Positions 17,451 to 26,226 of a DNA stretch of 64,000 nucleotides are shown here, one piece after another; within the stretch, counting starts at the first letter, position 1, and every line of letters begins with the position of its first letter. Origin of the DNA: Deinococcus sp. HSC-46F16 (GTDB lineage Bacteria > Deinococcota > Deinococci > Deinococcales > Deinococcaceae); contig NZ_JALJZW010000004.1 of NCBI RefSeq assembly GCF_024171495.1, forward strand, positions 67,001 to 131,000. The letters run 5' to 3'. Under the pieces are notes generated by a model. That model was given only the letters and a program-made list of their open reading frames with translations, was not told the DNA's origin and did no database searches. The position numbers and the translations under genes are program-made.

Positions 17451-17773
17451 CCGATACCCCTGTCCCCATGACTGTGGTCACGTTGACCCAACTGACCCGG
17501 GCCACACGCCAGCATGTCCAAGCTGCCGAGTTGGGGACGCCCCAGCTCATCGTCCGCCATGGTGTGCAAGTGGCGTGGCTGCGCCCGGCGGACCCCAAGA
17601 CATCCCACGACGCCGAAGTCCCCATGACCACCTTGATGCGTGATGTGCGCGCTACTGTGATGCGGGCCAGCATCGGTGAGGTGCTGCTCGTGACGCGGCG
17701 CTCCGGGGTGCGGGCAGGGCAGGGGCCACGTCCAGGGGTGGCTCTGCTGATGCCCGTTCGCGCTCGGCGTTGA
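17447..17773 (+). CDS. Phd/YefM-like antitoxin-fold small protein
   Basis: This 108-residue protein's N-terminal half (TVVTLTQLTRATRQHVQAAE, then PQLIVRHGVQVAWLRPAD) follows the Phd/YefM pattern of a strand, a helix, and the 'vitrhGkpvA.l' hairpin. No toxin gene is next to it. Its ATG overlaps the stop of the TnpB-like gene (ATGA). Its last codons overlap the TTGACA box of the RNA gene downstream. It may regulate the element operon or the adjacent RNA promoter, as Phd proteins bind DNA; this is inference. Confidence 0.55.
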   Translation: MTDTPVPMTVVTLTQLTRATRQHVQAAELGTPQLIVRHGVQVAWLRPADPKTSHDAEVPMTTLMRDVRATVMRASIGEVLLVTRRSGVRAGQGPRPGVALLMPVRARR

Positions 17774-17800
17774 CACGGGCAGCTGGCCATCTGCTACGCT
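17770..17800 (+). promoter_or_regulatory. Strong promoter for the structured RNA
   Basis: A perfect TTGACA (17770-17775) is followed after 19 bp by TACGCT (17795-17800), with a TG extension (TGC just before). The expected transcription start is about 17807. It begins inside the stop region of the Phd-like gene. Confidence 0.7.
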
Positions 17801-17806
17801 AACGGC

Positions 17807-18014
17807 GGTGTGAAAATCCCCTTCACTGCAGGACTCTAAGCAGTCCCCGAGATGCAGCCCCGGCTGTTGATCTCCCGGCGCATGCTATGCGCCCGTGGTG
17901 CCCGTTGCCCCAGTGACTTCCGCTGGTAGGTAGGGCACCCTTTTGATCTCGTCCGTCATTTGACGCGGCGACCTACGTGACCTCGGTCTTATAAAAGACC
18001 GAGGTGCCTTTTTT
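17807..18014 (+). ncRNA. Novel structured RNA between the TnpB-like operon and the integrase
   Basis: This roughly 207-nt non-coding transcript is predicted from its promoter and terminator. By eye it folds into a string of hairpins: GTGAA 17810-17814 with TTCAC 17822-17826; GGACT 17831-17835 with AGTCC 17842-17846 (or ACTGC 17825-17829 with GCAGT 17840-17844, mutually exclusive with the first stem); GAGAT 17849-17853 with ATCTC 17870-17874, enclosing CAGC/GCTG; GGCGCAT 17877-17883 with ATGCGCC 17887-17893; GGTGCCC 17897-17903 with GGGCACC 17933-17939, enclosing CCAG/CTGG. A mostly single-stranded stretch at 17940-17979 precedes the terminator hairpin. It could be a guide RNA for the TnpB-like nuclease, or an attenuator leader for the integrase, which starts 19 nt downstream. 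Confidence 0.65.
17980..18014 (+). terminator. Intrinsic terminator before the integrase gene
   Basis: An 11-bp perfect stem, ACCTCGGTCTT (17980-17990) with AAGACCGAGGT (17995-18005), has a 4-nt loop and is followed by GCC and six T. Confidence 0.9.
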
Positions 18015-18032
18015 CATTCCTAGAGGCAGAGC

Positions 18033-19169
18033 ATGAATGATAAGCGCAACACTGTAATCATCCACACGCCCAGCAAAAGACGGGACCGTAACAAGTACGA
18101 AATTAAGATCACTATCAAGCAATACGACGGCCAAACCGAGCGAGTTTCTAAGTATGGCAACAGCAAAGCCGAGGTAATGGAACAGGCCCAGGTATACGCG
18201 GACCACGTGCGGCAGTACGCAAGCGTCGCAGCCGCGCAGGCGGCGCTGCGTCTGACCCTCGGCGACGTGGCCCAACGCTATATCGCACGGCATGACTTAG
18301 CCCCCAAAACGCTGGCCACCTACCGCCACACCGCGCGGCCCGAGGGGCTGATCGGCGGGCTGCTGCCCCTCCCCGTCTCGGCCATCACCGACGAGCGGCT
18401 GGCGGTCTGGCGGCGTAGCATCGCCCAGAGCGGCGCCAGCGCCTCCGCCCAGCGGCGGGCGGTCAAACTCGTGGTGGCCATCGTTACACACGCTCAGCTG
18501 CACCAGCGGCTGTTCCCTGGGGTGCGGGCCTCCCTGCTCACGCCCCCACGCGCGGAGAGGCGGTCAATTACGTACTGGGAACCCGCGCAAGCCCAGCGGG
18601 CGCTGGCCCACGTCCGCACGCTCCCCGAAGGCATCGCCATTGAGATGATGTTGGTCCAGGGCTTGCGCGTCGGCGAGGTGCGCGGCCTGGAATGGCAGGA
18701 CATAGACCTTCGCAGTCAGACTCTGCGGGTGCAGCGGCAGATCACGGACATCCGTGGCCGAGGGACAGTGACTGACCCCAAAAGCCGCCGCAGCCGCCGA
18801 ACGCTGCACATCCCCAACCAGCTGCGCGACCGGCTGCTCGCCCACCACGCGGCGCAGTCCGCAATGGGCCGCGGTCGTCCGGGTGATCTAGTCGCGGCCA
18901 CGCGCACGGGCCGCCCCTACACCCGCGAGCGGCTGGCTCTGATCCTCAATCGTACGGCAAGTGCCCTCGAGCTGCCGCGCATCCATGTGCACGGTCTGCG
19001 CCACACGTACGCCGCCATCATGCGCCGCCAGGGCGTCGGGATCCTCACCCTCTCGCGGCTGATGGGCCACGCGGACGTGCGCACAACAATTGATTACTAC
19101 GCCCACCTGTATGACGACGAGCTGCGCCAAGCGGGTGAAATGACCGGGTTTTTGTTGGAGGAAGAATGA
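18033..19169 (+). CDS. Tyrosine recombinase/integrase
   Basis: This 378-residue site-specific recombinase has an N-terminal arm-binding region (basic, ~residues 1-60), a SAM-like core-binding domain (~70-165) and a catalytic domain with Arg in MLVQGLRVGEVRGLEW (about 212), HGLRHTYAAIM (His and Arg near 319-322) and the Tyr nucleophile in VRTTIDYYAHLY (near 355). It starts right after the structured RNA and its terminator. Its stop overlaps the primase gene. As the integrase of the element it would act on an attachment site; a tRNA-Arg gene lies 2.7 kb downstream, with its 3' end facing the element. Confidence 0.95.
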   Translation: MNDKRNTVIIHTPSKRRDRNKYEIKITIKQYDGQTERVSKYGNSKAEVMEQAQVYADHVRQYASVAAAQAALRLTLGDVAQRYIARHDLAPKTLATYRHTARPEGLIGGLLPLPVSAITDERLAVWRRSIAQSGASASAQRRAVKLVVAIVTHAQLHQRLFPGVRASLLTPPRAERRSITYWEPAQAQRALAHVRTLPEGIAIEMMLVQGLRVGEVRGLEWQDIDLRSQTLRVQRQITDIRGRGTVTDPKSRRSRRTLHIPNQLRDRLLAHHAAQSAMGRGRPGDLVAATRTGRPYTRERLALILNRTASALELPRIHVHGLRHTYAAIMRRQGVGILTLSRLMGHADVRTTIDYYAHLYDDELRQAGEMTGFLLEEE

Positions 19170-20029
19170 CCCCTGATCACCTGTGGAAGGTACCCGGCGA
19201 GATGCAGGCGTGGTGCGCCGTACCCTACCGCCTCGTGGCGCGCGGCAATGGGCGGATGGGCAAGGTGCCGGTCGACCGTGAGGGTCGGCCGTGCAACCAC
19301 CGCGACCCCCGGCACCACGAGGCCTACGGCGACGTGGTGGCCCGCGTCGCGGCGGGCGAGGCGGACGGCCTCGGGGTCGTGCTGCCGGAGGGCGCGGTGA
19401 TGTTGGACGTCGACGACTGCGTCCTCAAGGGGCGCGTGGATGAACGCACCGAGGGGCTGCTGGAGAGCCTGGGGAGCTACACCGAGGTCAGCCAAAGTGG
19501 TAAAGGAGTCAAAACGTTCGCTCTCGGGCAGAAGCCGGGCGCCCGCTCGCGGGGCAACGGCCTCGAGCTGTACGGCCCCGGCCAGTACGCGGCCCTCACC
19601 GGCAACGTGTACGGCCCGTACACCACGCTGCAAGCCGCCCAGGAGGCGATTGACACCATTTACGGCATGATCGGCCCCGCGAGGCCGTTGCCGGTCGTCC
19701 CTCGGGTCACACCCCTGGCTCCCGCGCCAAGTGACCTCGAACTCACCTTGGAGCGTGCCCGGCGGGCGAAGAACGGCAGCAAATTTCAACGCCTCTTTGA
19801 CGAGGGCGACATCACGGGCTACGCGAGCGCCAGCGATGCCGACTACGCGCTGCTGAACATGCTGCGGTTCTGGTTCGGGCCGCACCCCGATCTCCTGGAC
19901 GAGCTGATGCGCCGCAGCGCCCTGATGCGGCCCAAATGGGATCGGGCGACGGCCGGCGAAACCTACGGGCACCGGACCATCAACAGCGTGATCGCACGCG
20001 GGGGGGCGACATGGACGAGACGTCGGTAA
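19166..20029 (+). CDS. Prim-pol type primase of a mobile element
   Basis: This 287-residue archaeo-eukaryotic-type primase-polymerase is of the phage/plasmid kind. GVVLPEGAVMLDVDDC near residue 70 supplies the metal-binding Asp pair, VSQSGKGVKTFALG near 105 is the SGxG nucleotide motif, and GNGLELYGPGQYAALTG near 125 is the third motif. The C-terminal ~80 residues (DADYALLNMLRFWFG, then RSALMRPKWDRATAGETYG) match the helix-bundle domain found after the primase in NrS-1-type phage polymerases. The ATG overlaps the integrase stop (ATGA). It forms a replication module with the following ATPase. Confidence 0.88.
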   Translation: MTPDHLWKVPGEMQAWCAVPYRLVARGNGRMGKVPVDREGRPCNHRDPRHHEAYGDVVARVAAGEADGLGVVLPEGAVMLDVDDCVLKGRVDERTEGLLESLGSYTEVSQSGKGVKTFALGQKPGARSRGNGLELYGPGQYAALTGNVYGPYTTLQAAQEAIDTIYGMIGPARPLPVVPRVTPLAPAPSDLELTLERARRAKNGSKFQRLFDEGDITGYASASDADYALLNMLRFWFGPHPDLLDELMRRSALMRPKWDRATAGETYGHRTINSVIARGGATWTRRR

Positions 20030-21567
20030 AACCCACGCTCCTGCTGGGCAACGACTCCAGCCAGAACGTCATGCAGCTGCTGGGCCTCCTGAGCCGCGGA
20101 CCCTACAACATCTATTGGCACAATGGCCGGCTGTACAACGTGCGCCGGAACAGGGCGCGGGGGCTGGAACTGATCCCCCTCACCCGTGAAGCCCTCACCT
20201 TCTTTGTCGAGTCACAGGTCGTGGTACAGCGTCTGGATGCTCGGGGAAAGACGGCCAAAGGCCTGGCCAGCGAAACGGCCCTCCTCACCCTCAACGCTCC
20301 CGAGGAGGCCATGGAAGATGCGGCCATGCCCTTCCTCGAGCAGGTCGTCGAGGGGGTCACGGTAGACCGCAACGGCGTCACCGTCGTCACTCCGGGGTAC
20401 CACCCCGAGACGGCCACCTATGTGGACCTCCCGCCGACGTTGGTCGTCCCCGAGCATCCAACGGCGCACGATGTTGAGCGCGCCATGAACCTGCTGGTGA
20501 AGCCGTTCGCCGACTTCCCCTTCGTCACAGACGTCGATCGGCTGAACGTTCTGAGTCTGCCCGTCACCCTGATTGCGCGCCCCTACATCAACGGCCCCAC
20601 CCCCCTCTACGCCATCAACGCCCAGCAAGAGGGGGCGGGGAAGAGCGTCCTGGCGATCCTGGCCTGCCGCCTGGCCAGGCCACGGGTTGATGTGAAAACG
20701 CCGCTTGACGACGAGGGCGAGATCCGCAAAACCATCACGAGTGCGCTCGCGTCTCAGCAGCCGGTGTACTGCATTGACAACATCCCTTCCGACAACAACA
20801 TGCTGGACAGCGCAACGTTGCAGGCCTACCTCACAGCCTCGACGTGGAGCGACCGTATGCTGGGCAGCAACACGCTGGGACAGTACCGGGCCGACATGGT
20901 GGTGATAGCCACGGGCATCAATCTCAGCATGGGGGTCGAGACTGGGCGACGCTCGCTGCCGATCATGCTGGCCCCCCGGCCGGAGACCACCTCTGACGAG
21001 ATCTACACCCCCGACCCGACGCCAGCGGAATACCTGGCATTCCAGCAAGCCTGGGGGACGATTATGCGCGCCTGGGAACAACAAGGCCGCCCGCGCGGTA
21101 AAGCGAGGCTCCCCTCGTTTGACGTCTGGGCCAGCATTGTCTCGGGAATCCTCAACGTGATGGGCCTGCCTGGGGACACCTTGGGCAGCAACCAGCGCAC
21201 GTTTCGGGCGAAACGCGACACGGACCGCCAGGAGTTGCAGGAGTTCGTCGAGGCGTGGTGGGCCGAGTTCGCAGATGGCGAGGTGACCGCCTCGGAACTC
21301 TGTGAGAAGCTGCTGGACGGGAGCGAGCTCCTGGCCACCCTGTTGCGCCGCACGTCCAGGCCGATGAGCCGTGACACCCTGGCCCTGAGTCTGGGCATGA
21401 TCCTGCGCCGCCGGGAGGGAACGCAGGTTGGTTCCTACCAGTGGCAGGCTCTGGGCATGGACCACAAGCGTCACGTCCGGCTCTACCAACTCGCCTGCCA
21501 CGGTGCGCAGGTCGCCCCTACAAAGCAGCTGCCAGTGGAAGAGGAGGACGAAGAGGCCCCCTTTTAG
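20011..21567 (+). CDS. SF3-like replicative ATPase/helicase of the element
   Basis: This 518-residue ATPase has Walker A NAQQEGAGKSVLA near residue 208, a Walker B-like strand QPVYCIDNIP near 251, and a sensor region VVIATGINLSMGVETGRRS near 300. These match the DUF927/SF3-like ATPases that accompany prim-pol primases in phage satellites and plasmids. The C-terminal ~120 residues look like a winged-helix DNA-binding part (SRDTLALSLGMILRRREGTQ), with a very acidic tail. The ATG at 20011 lies inside the 3' end of the primase gene (19-nt overlap); a longer frame from 19936 is rejected. Iteron-like repeats follow the stop directly, fitting an origin beside the initiator genes. Confidence 0.85.
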   Translation: MDETSVKPTLLLGNDSSQNVMQLLGLLSRGPYNIYWHNGRLYNVRRNRARGLELIPLTREALTFFVESQVVVQRLDARGKTAKGLASETALLTLNAPEEAMEDAAMPFLEQVVEGVTVDRNGVTVVTPGYHPETATYVDLPPTLVVPEHPTAHDVERAMNLLVKPFADFPFVTDVDRLNVLSLPVTLIARPYINGPTPLYAINAQQEGAGKSVLAILACRLARPRVDVKTPLDDEGEIRKTITSALASQQPVYCIDNIPSDNNMLDSATLQAYLTASTWSDRMLGSNTLGQYRADMVVIATGINLSMGVETGRRSLPIMLAPRPETTSDEIYTPDPTPAEYLAFQQAWGTIMRAWEQQGRPRGKARLPSFDVWASIVSGILNVMGLPGDTLGSNQRTFRAKRDTDRQELQEFVEAWWAEFADGEVTASELCEKLLDGSELLATLLRRTSRPMSRDTLALSLGMILRRREGTQVGSYQWQALGMDHKRHVRLYQLACHGAQVAPTKQLPVEEEDEEAPF

Positions 21568-21745
21568 GGGGGTTAAGGGGAGTAAGGGGACTACATCGGG
21601 CGCACCCACGTGTATGGCGGGGTGCGCTTTGCACATGTAGGCGACAGCATTAGCTTTCAGCCCCCTGGCTACTCCCCTTAGTCCCCTTAGTCCGGGAAAA
21701 GAGGGTTAAACACAGGGGGGGGTTGTCGTCAAATGTGTCGTCAAG
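21568..21745. repeat. Iteron-like repeats and cruciform: possible origin or attachment region
   Basis: This 255-bp gene-free stretch contains four 10-bp units of the form TAAGGGGA(G/C)T: two direct units at about 21573-21593 and two inverted units at about 21669-21691. Between them are nested inverted repeats: CTACAT 21591-21596 with ATGTAG 21635-21640, and GCGCACCC 21600-21607 with GGGTGCGC 21620-21627. Two TGTCGTCAA copies follow at 21724-21732 and 21736-21744 (12-bp period). Repeats next to prim-pol/ATPase genes suggest a replication origin; the last pair, near the tRNA, could be integrase arm sites. Confidence 0.5.
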
Positions 21746-21794
21746 GCCCCAAAAGCCCGCTCTGACCCGTCGCCCACCGGCTCAAGGCCAACGG

Positions 21795-21821
21795 AAAAAC
21801 CCCCACTTAGTGGGGGTTTTT
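21795..21821 (-). terminator. Terminator of the tRNA operon
   Basis: A perfect 12-bp stem (AAAAACCCCCAC with GTGGGGGTTTTT) with a 3-nt loop lies directly after tRNA-Arg. It ends in T5 on both strands and so can stop transcription from either side. Confidence 0.92.
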
Positions 21822-21822
21822 G

Positions 21823-22011
<189 letters not shown>

Positions 22012-22048
22012 TAGAGAGCACCAGATTGTCATGCTTGGCCCTGCTTGA

Positions 22049-22142
<94 letters not shown>

Positions 22143-22192
22143 CGGGGCGCTCCCGATCTGTTCCCGGAGGAACCTTCTCAAGCGCGAAAGGA

Positions 22193-22221
22193 AGTATAGG
22201 CACCCTCCCGGAACTTGTCAA
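22193..22221 (-). promoter_or_regulatory. Promoter of the Ser-Ser-Arg tRNA operon
   Basis: On the minus strand TTGACA (22216-22221) and TATACT (22193-22198) are separated by exactly 17 bp. This near-consensus sigma-70 promoter lies about 57 bp upstream of tRNA-Ser(TGA) and overlaps the end of the nitrilase-like gene. Confidence 0.92.
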
Positions 22222-23492
22222 CGCCTGCGCCGCTGCACGCCCCAGAGCAGCCCCAGCAGCGCTGCCCCCACCGCGACGGCCCGCCAGCCGGGTCCCGGCC
22301 GGGGCCACGCCACCTGGCCGCGCAGCAGGGCGGCCAGGGCCTCCTCATGCCAGGTGCGGGGCGGAGCGGTGAGCCAGGCGGGGGGCAGGGTCAGGTCGGC
22401 GTGCAGGACGCCCGTGCGGTAGCTGTTTTCCCAGGGGTGCCCGCTGCCCGCCGCCCGCTCGCGCCCGGCGGCCCGCAGGCGCTCCGGCTCGCCCTCCTCG
22501 ACCCAGGGCAGCAGGGCAATGAAGCCGGGGCGCGGCTCGGTGAGGGCATAGGACCGGAACTCGGGGGCGTCCTCGGCGCGGCCGGTGATCGCGCTCTGGC
22601 CGTCGAAGGTGAGGTCCAGCAGGTTGCCGACCACCATCGGGTTGACCGCGTAGCGAATGGAGCGGCCCCCGGTGGTGGCCTGCCAGCTCGACTCCAGCCA
22701 GGCGACGGGTTGGTCGCGCACGTCGCTGGGGTCAGGCGGCAGCCCCTCCAGGTCGGTCCAGGGGGCACCGTTGGCGTCGGGTTGCAGCAGGACCGTGCAG
22801 CCCTGCGCCTCCAGCCGCGAGGTCACGTCCTCGCGGAAGGCGTCGAGGCTGATCGCCACCCCCAGGTCCCCCACGGGCGTGGGAAAGACCCGCAGTTCCT
22901 CCAGCGGCCCCGGCGTGAGGTCCACGCCCCCGGCTTCCTCGGCGGGGGTAAGGTGGACCTTGTCGGCCACGCCGATGAGGTCGCCCTGGGGGTCCAGCAG
23001 GACGGTTTCGTTGTGCAGCACGCCCGGCTCGCGGCGCACGCGCCCCTCCTCCAGCCGGAAGCGCGGCATGGGGGTAGAGCCGCAGCAGAGGTAGACCCTG
23101 TACTCGCGGGCGAGGTCACGGCAAGTTTCAAGGTACAACTGGGCATTCTCGCCGCTCAGGGCGATTTGCAGCGCCCGGATGGGCGAGACGCGCTCGCGCA
23201 GCAGGACAGGGAGGGCGCGGGGGAAGTGACGCAGGAAGAGCAGGAGCGCCGCCCGCTCGAAGGTTCCTGCCCGCACGGCCAGCGGCACCCCGCGCAGCAC
23301 CAGTGGCAGCCCGTTGAGTTCGGTCAGGACGACAAGGTTGGGGCGGTCTGCGGCGAGGTGGGGCCGGGCCAGTTCCAGTTGCCCTCGCAGCCAGCCCCGG
23401 AAGGCGTCCGCGCTGACGAAATCCCCCGCACTCCAGTGCGGCTGCACGGCGAGGGCGCGGAAGTGGCGGGGTCGGGCGTCGCCGGAGGTCAT
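22218..23492 (-). CDS. Nitrilase-fold protein with Ser at the nucleophile position and a C-terminal membrane anchor
   Basis: This 424-residue carbon-nitrogen hydrolase-like protein has the catalytic Glu (VVLTELNGLP) and Lys (VADKVHLTPAEE) that are recognisable, but the nucleophile block reads GVAISLDAFRED, with Ser where the family has Cys. It may therefore be inactive or altered. The extreme C-terminus (AVAVGAALLGLLWGVQRRRR) is one membrane span followed by arginines. The start at 23492 is chosen because TACGCT lies 7 nt upstream (leaderless promoter). The gene diverges from pxpB. It is only loosely related to apolipoprotein N-acyltransferase, which has many membrane spans. Substrate unknown. 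Confidence 0.75.
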   Translation of the reverse strand: MTSGDARPRHFRALAVQPHWSAGDFVSADAFRGWLRGQLELARPHLAADRPNLVVLTELNGLPLVLRGVPLAVRAGTFERAALLLFLRHFPRALPVLLRERVSPIRALQIALSGENAQLYLETCRDLAREYRVYLCCGSTPMPRFRLEEGRVRREPGVLHNETVLLDPQGDLIGVADKVHLTPAEEAGGVDLTPGPLEELRVFPTPVGDLGVAISLDAFREDVTSRLEAQGCTVLLQPDANGAPWTDLEGLPPDPSDVRDQPVAWLESSWQATTGGRSIRYAVNPMVVGNLLDLTFDGQSAITGRAEDAPEFRSYALTEPRPGFIALLPWVEEGEPERLRAAGRERAAGSGHPWENSYRTGVLHADLTLPPAWLTAPPRTWHEEALAALLRGQVAWPRPGPGWRAVAVGAALLGLLWGVQRRRR

Positions 23493-23530
23493 ACCGACCA
23501 GCGTAACGGCCCCGCGTGGAATCATGCGGC

Positions 23531-24172
23531 ATGTCTGGCCCGCCCCCGTTCGGCCCGCCCACCGAGATCACCCCGCTGGGGGACGCCGCCCTGGTCGTGC
23601 GCTCGGCCCTCGCGCCCATGCTGCGGGCGGACCTCGCGGCGCGGCCCCTTCCCGGCGTGCGGGAGACAGTGCCCGCGCTGGACGTGCTGACCCTCCTCTA
23701 CGACCCGCTCCAGGCTGGGCCGGAGGCGCTCACGGCGGCCCTGCGGGAGCGGCTGGCCGGGTTGCGGTCGGGAGAGGCGGCGCCGGGACGCCTGCACCTC
23801 CTCCCCGTCACCTTCAACGGGCCGGACCTGGGCTGGTGTGCCGAGCAGGTGGGACTGAGCGGGCCGGAGTTCATCCGGGTGCTGGAGGGGGTGACCCTCA
23901 CGGTGGCCTTTCTGGGGTTCACGCCGGGGTTCGCCTTTCTGACCGGGTTGCCGCCGCAGCTTCAGATGCCCCGGCTCTCCACGCCCAGGGAGCGTGTTCC
24001 GGCGGGCAGCGTGGCGCTGGGGGGACCGTGGGCGGGCGTCTACCCGCGCCAGACGCCGGGGGGCTGGCGAATCGTGGGGCACACGGGCGTGCCGCTGTTC
24101 GACCTGGGGCGGCCCGAGCCGGTGCTGTGGGGGCCGGGGGACCGGGTGCGGTTCGTGACGGCCGATGGTTGA
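23531..24172 (+). CDS. pxpB: 5-oxoprolinase subunit PxpB (KipI family)
   Basis: This 213-residue KipI/Allophanate-hydrolase-subunit-1-like protein has the typical ITPLGDAALVV start, FTPGFAFLTGLP near residue 135, the RVPAGSVALGG segment and GGWRIVGHT with PLFDLGRPEP near the end. With PxpC and PxpA it forms the ATP-dependent enzyme that opens 5-oxoproline (pyroglutamate) to glutamate. ATG at 23531 is preferred over an in-frame ATG five codons upstream. The gene order pxpB-pxpC-pxpA with tight spacing supports the assignment. Confidence 0.93.
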   Translation: MSGPPPFGPPTEITPLGDAALVVRSALAPMLRADLAARPLPGVRETVPALDVLTLLYDPLQAGPEALTAALRERLAGLRSGEAAPGRLHLLPVTFNGPDLGWCAEQVGLSGPEFIRVLEGVTLTVAFLGFTPGFAFLTGLPPQLQMPRLSTPRERVPAGSVALGGPWAGVYPRQTPGGWRIVGHTGVPLFDLGRPEPVLWGPGDRVRFVTADG

Positions 24173-24178
24173 GGTCCC

Positions 24179-25119
24179 GTGACAATTGAAGTGCTGCGTC
24201 CTGGCCTCCAGACCACCGTGCAGGACGCGGGTCGGCAGGTCCTGGCGCTGGGCGTGCCGGCGGGCGGGGCGTCGGACCCCATAGCACTGAGGCTGGCGAA
24301 CGCGCTGGTGGGCAACCCGGCGGGGGCGGCGGGGCTGGAGGTGACCCTGGCGGGACCATCGCTGCGCTTTCACGCGGATGCCCTCGTGACGCTGTGCGGT
24401 GCTCCCTTCACGGCCACGCTGAGCGGCCAGCCCTTTCCCCTGGGCCGGGCGGTCGCCGTGCCCGCCGGGGCGACGTTGGACGTGGGGGCGGCGACGCGGG
24501 GGCTACGGGCCGTGCTCGCGGTGAGGGGCGGGCTGGACGTGCCCGAGGTGTTCGGCAGCCGCGCGACCGACCTCAAGGCGGGCTTCGGGGGACTCTCGGG
24601 GCGGGCGCTGCGGCGGGGGGACCGGCTGGGGTGGCTGCCCCGGCCGGAGGTGCCTCCCCCGAGGGCCTTCCTCTCCCCCACCCTGGGGACGCCGACCGGG
24701 CCGGACCTCACGCTGCGGGTCCTCCCCACCCCCGAGGCGACCCCGGCGCTGCTCACGGCGCTGACCCGCCGCTCCTTCGCCGTGAGCCCGCAGGCCGACC
24801 GCATGGGCGTGCGGCTGGCCGGGGAGGTGCCCGCGCCCCACGACCCCACGCGGGTCAGCCTGCCCAACGTGCCGGGCGCGGTGCAGCTCCCGCCGGACGG
24901 ACGGCCCATCCTGCTGCTGAGCGACGCGGGCACGCACGGCGGCTACCCCACCCCGCTTGTCGTGGCGGCGGTGGACCGCCCGGCGCTGGGGCAACTGCGG
25001 CCCGGTGACCGGGTGCGCTTCCGGCCCGTCACGCTGGAGGCGGCCCACGGGGCGCTGCGGGCGCGGGAACGGACCCTGCGCGGGGTGGAGGGGGCGCTGC
25101 GGTGGTGGTACAAGGAGCC

Positions 25120-25123
<4 letters not shown>
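24179..25123 (+). CDS. pxpC: 5-oxoprolinase subunit PxpC (KipA family)
   Basis: This 314-residue biotin-dependent carboxylase-like (KipA/allophanate hydrolase subunit 2) protein begins with the family pattern IEVLRPGLQTTVQDAGR, followed by LGVPAGGASDPIALRLAN, and has SNRPTDR-type equivalents near ADRMGVRLAGE and the terminal PILLLSDAGTHGGYP block. It acts with PxpB in the oxoprolinase complex. The GTG start lies 6 bp after the pxpB stop. Its own stop overlaps the pxpA start (ATGA). Confidence 0.93.
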
Positions 25124-25878
<755 letters not shown>

Positions 25879-26090
25879 TATGGATTCCGGATAATCCGTT
25901 ACAGCCCCTCCACTCCTCTCCGTCATCCTTGTTCGCTCTCCCTCTGCTCGCGCAACCCTCCGAGTCCGGTTGGGATTCACAATGATCCCATAACGGTTCC
26001 TCCGGAATCCGCACGACCAGTGGTGCGAACAGTTTGGCGTCCTTTTGACGTGATGCCATCAGAGAACCGCGTGTAGAACGCAACAAACCC

Positions 26091-26160
26091 CTCCCCCCTT
26101 GCGGGGGAGGTGGGGACTCGCGGAGCTGCTTGCAGAGGGGGGTGGACGGCAACGCCATCC
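26091..26160. repeat. Dispersed GC-rich palindromic repeat, copy A, in a 348-bp gene-free stretch
   Basis: The gene-free stretch 25879-26226 holds a hairpin, CTCCCCC 26091-26097 with GGGGGAG 26103-26109, followed by the core GAGCTGCTTGCAGAGGGG at 26123-26140. The same core occurs inverted at 52146-52165, beside another hairpin. These are short non-coding interspersed repeats. The hairpin may also end pxpBCA transcription. The rest of the stretch (25879-26090) shows nothing I recognise. Confidence 0.65.
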
Positions 26161-26226
26161 CAGAGCGGTGAATTCCAGAGAGCGAGGAAACTGGCCGCGC
26201 CATTGATGACGGGCGGAAGGATGCGG

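Noticed and set aside
16200..17810. Complete IS200/IS605 element around the TnpB-like gene
   Set aside because: No tnpA is present, no subterminal hairpins at recognisable ends, and coding overlaps of 4 nt on both sides leave no room for transposon ends.
17801..17940. Cobalamin-riboswitch-like string (GGTGTGAAAATCC near 17807)
   Set aside because: The rest of the conserved B12-box and core sequence is missing and the downstream gene is an integrase, so the resemblance is likely chance.
1..21822. Duplicate of the tRNA-Arg 3' end marking the left attachment site
   Set aside because: I could not find a second copy by eye in the window; the left end is probably outside it.
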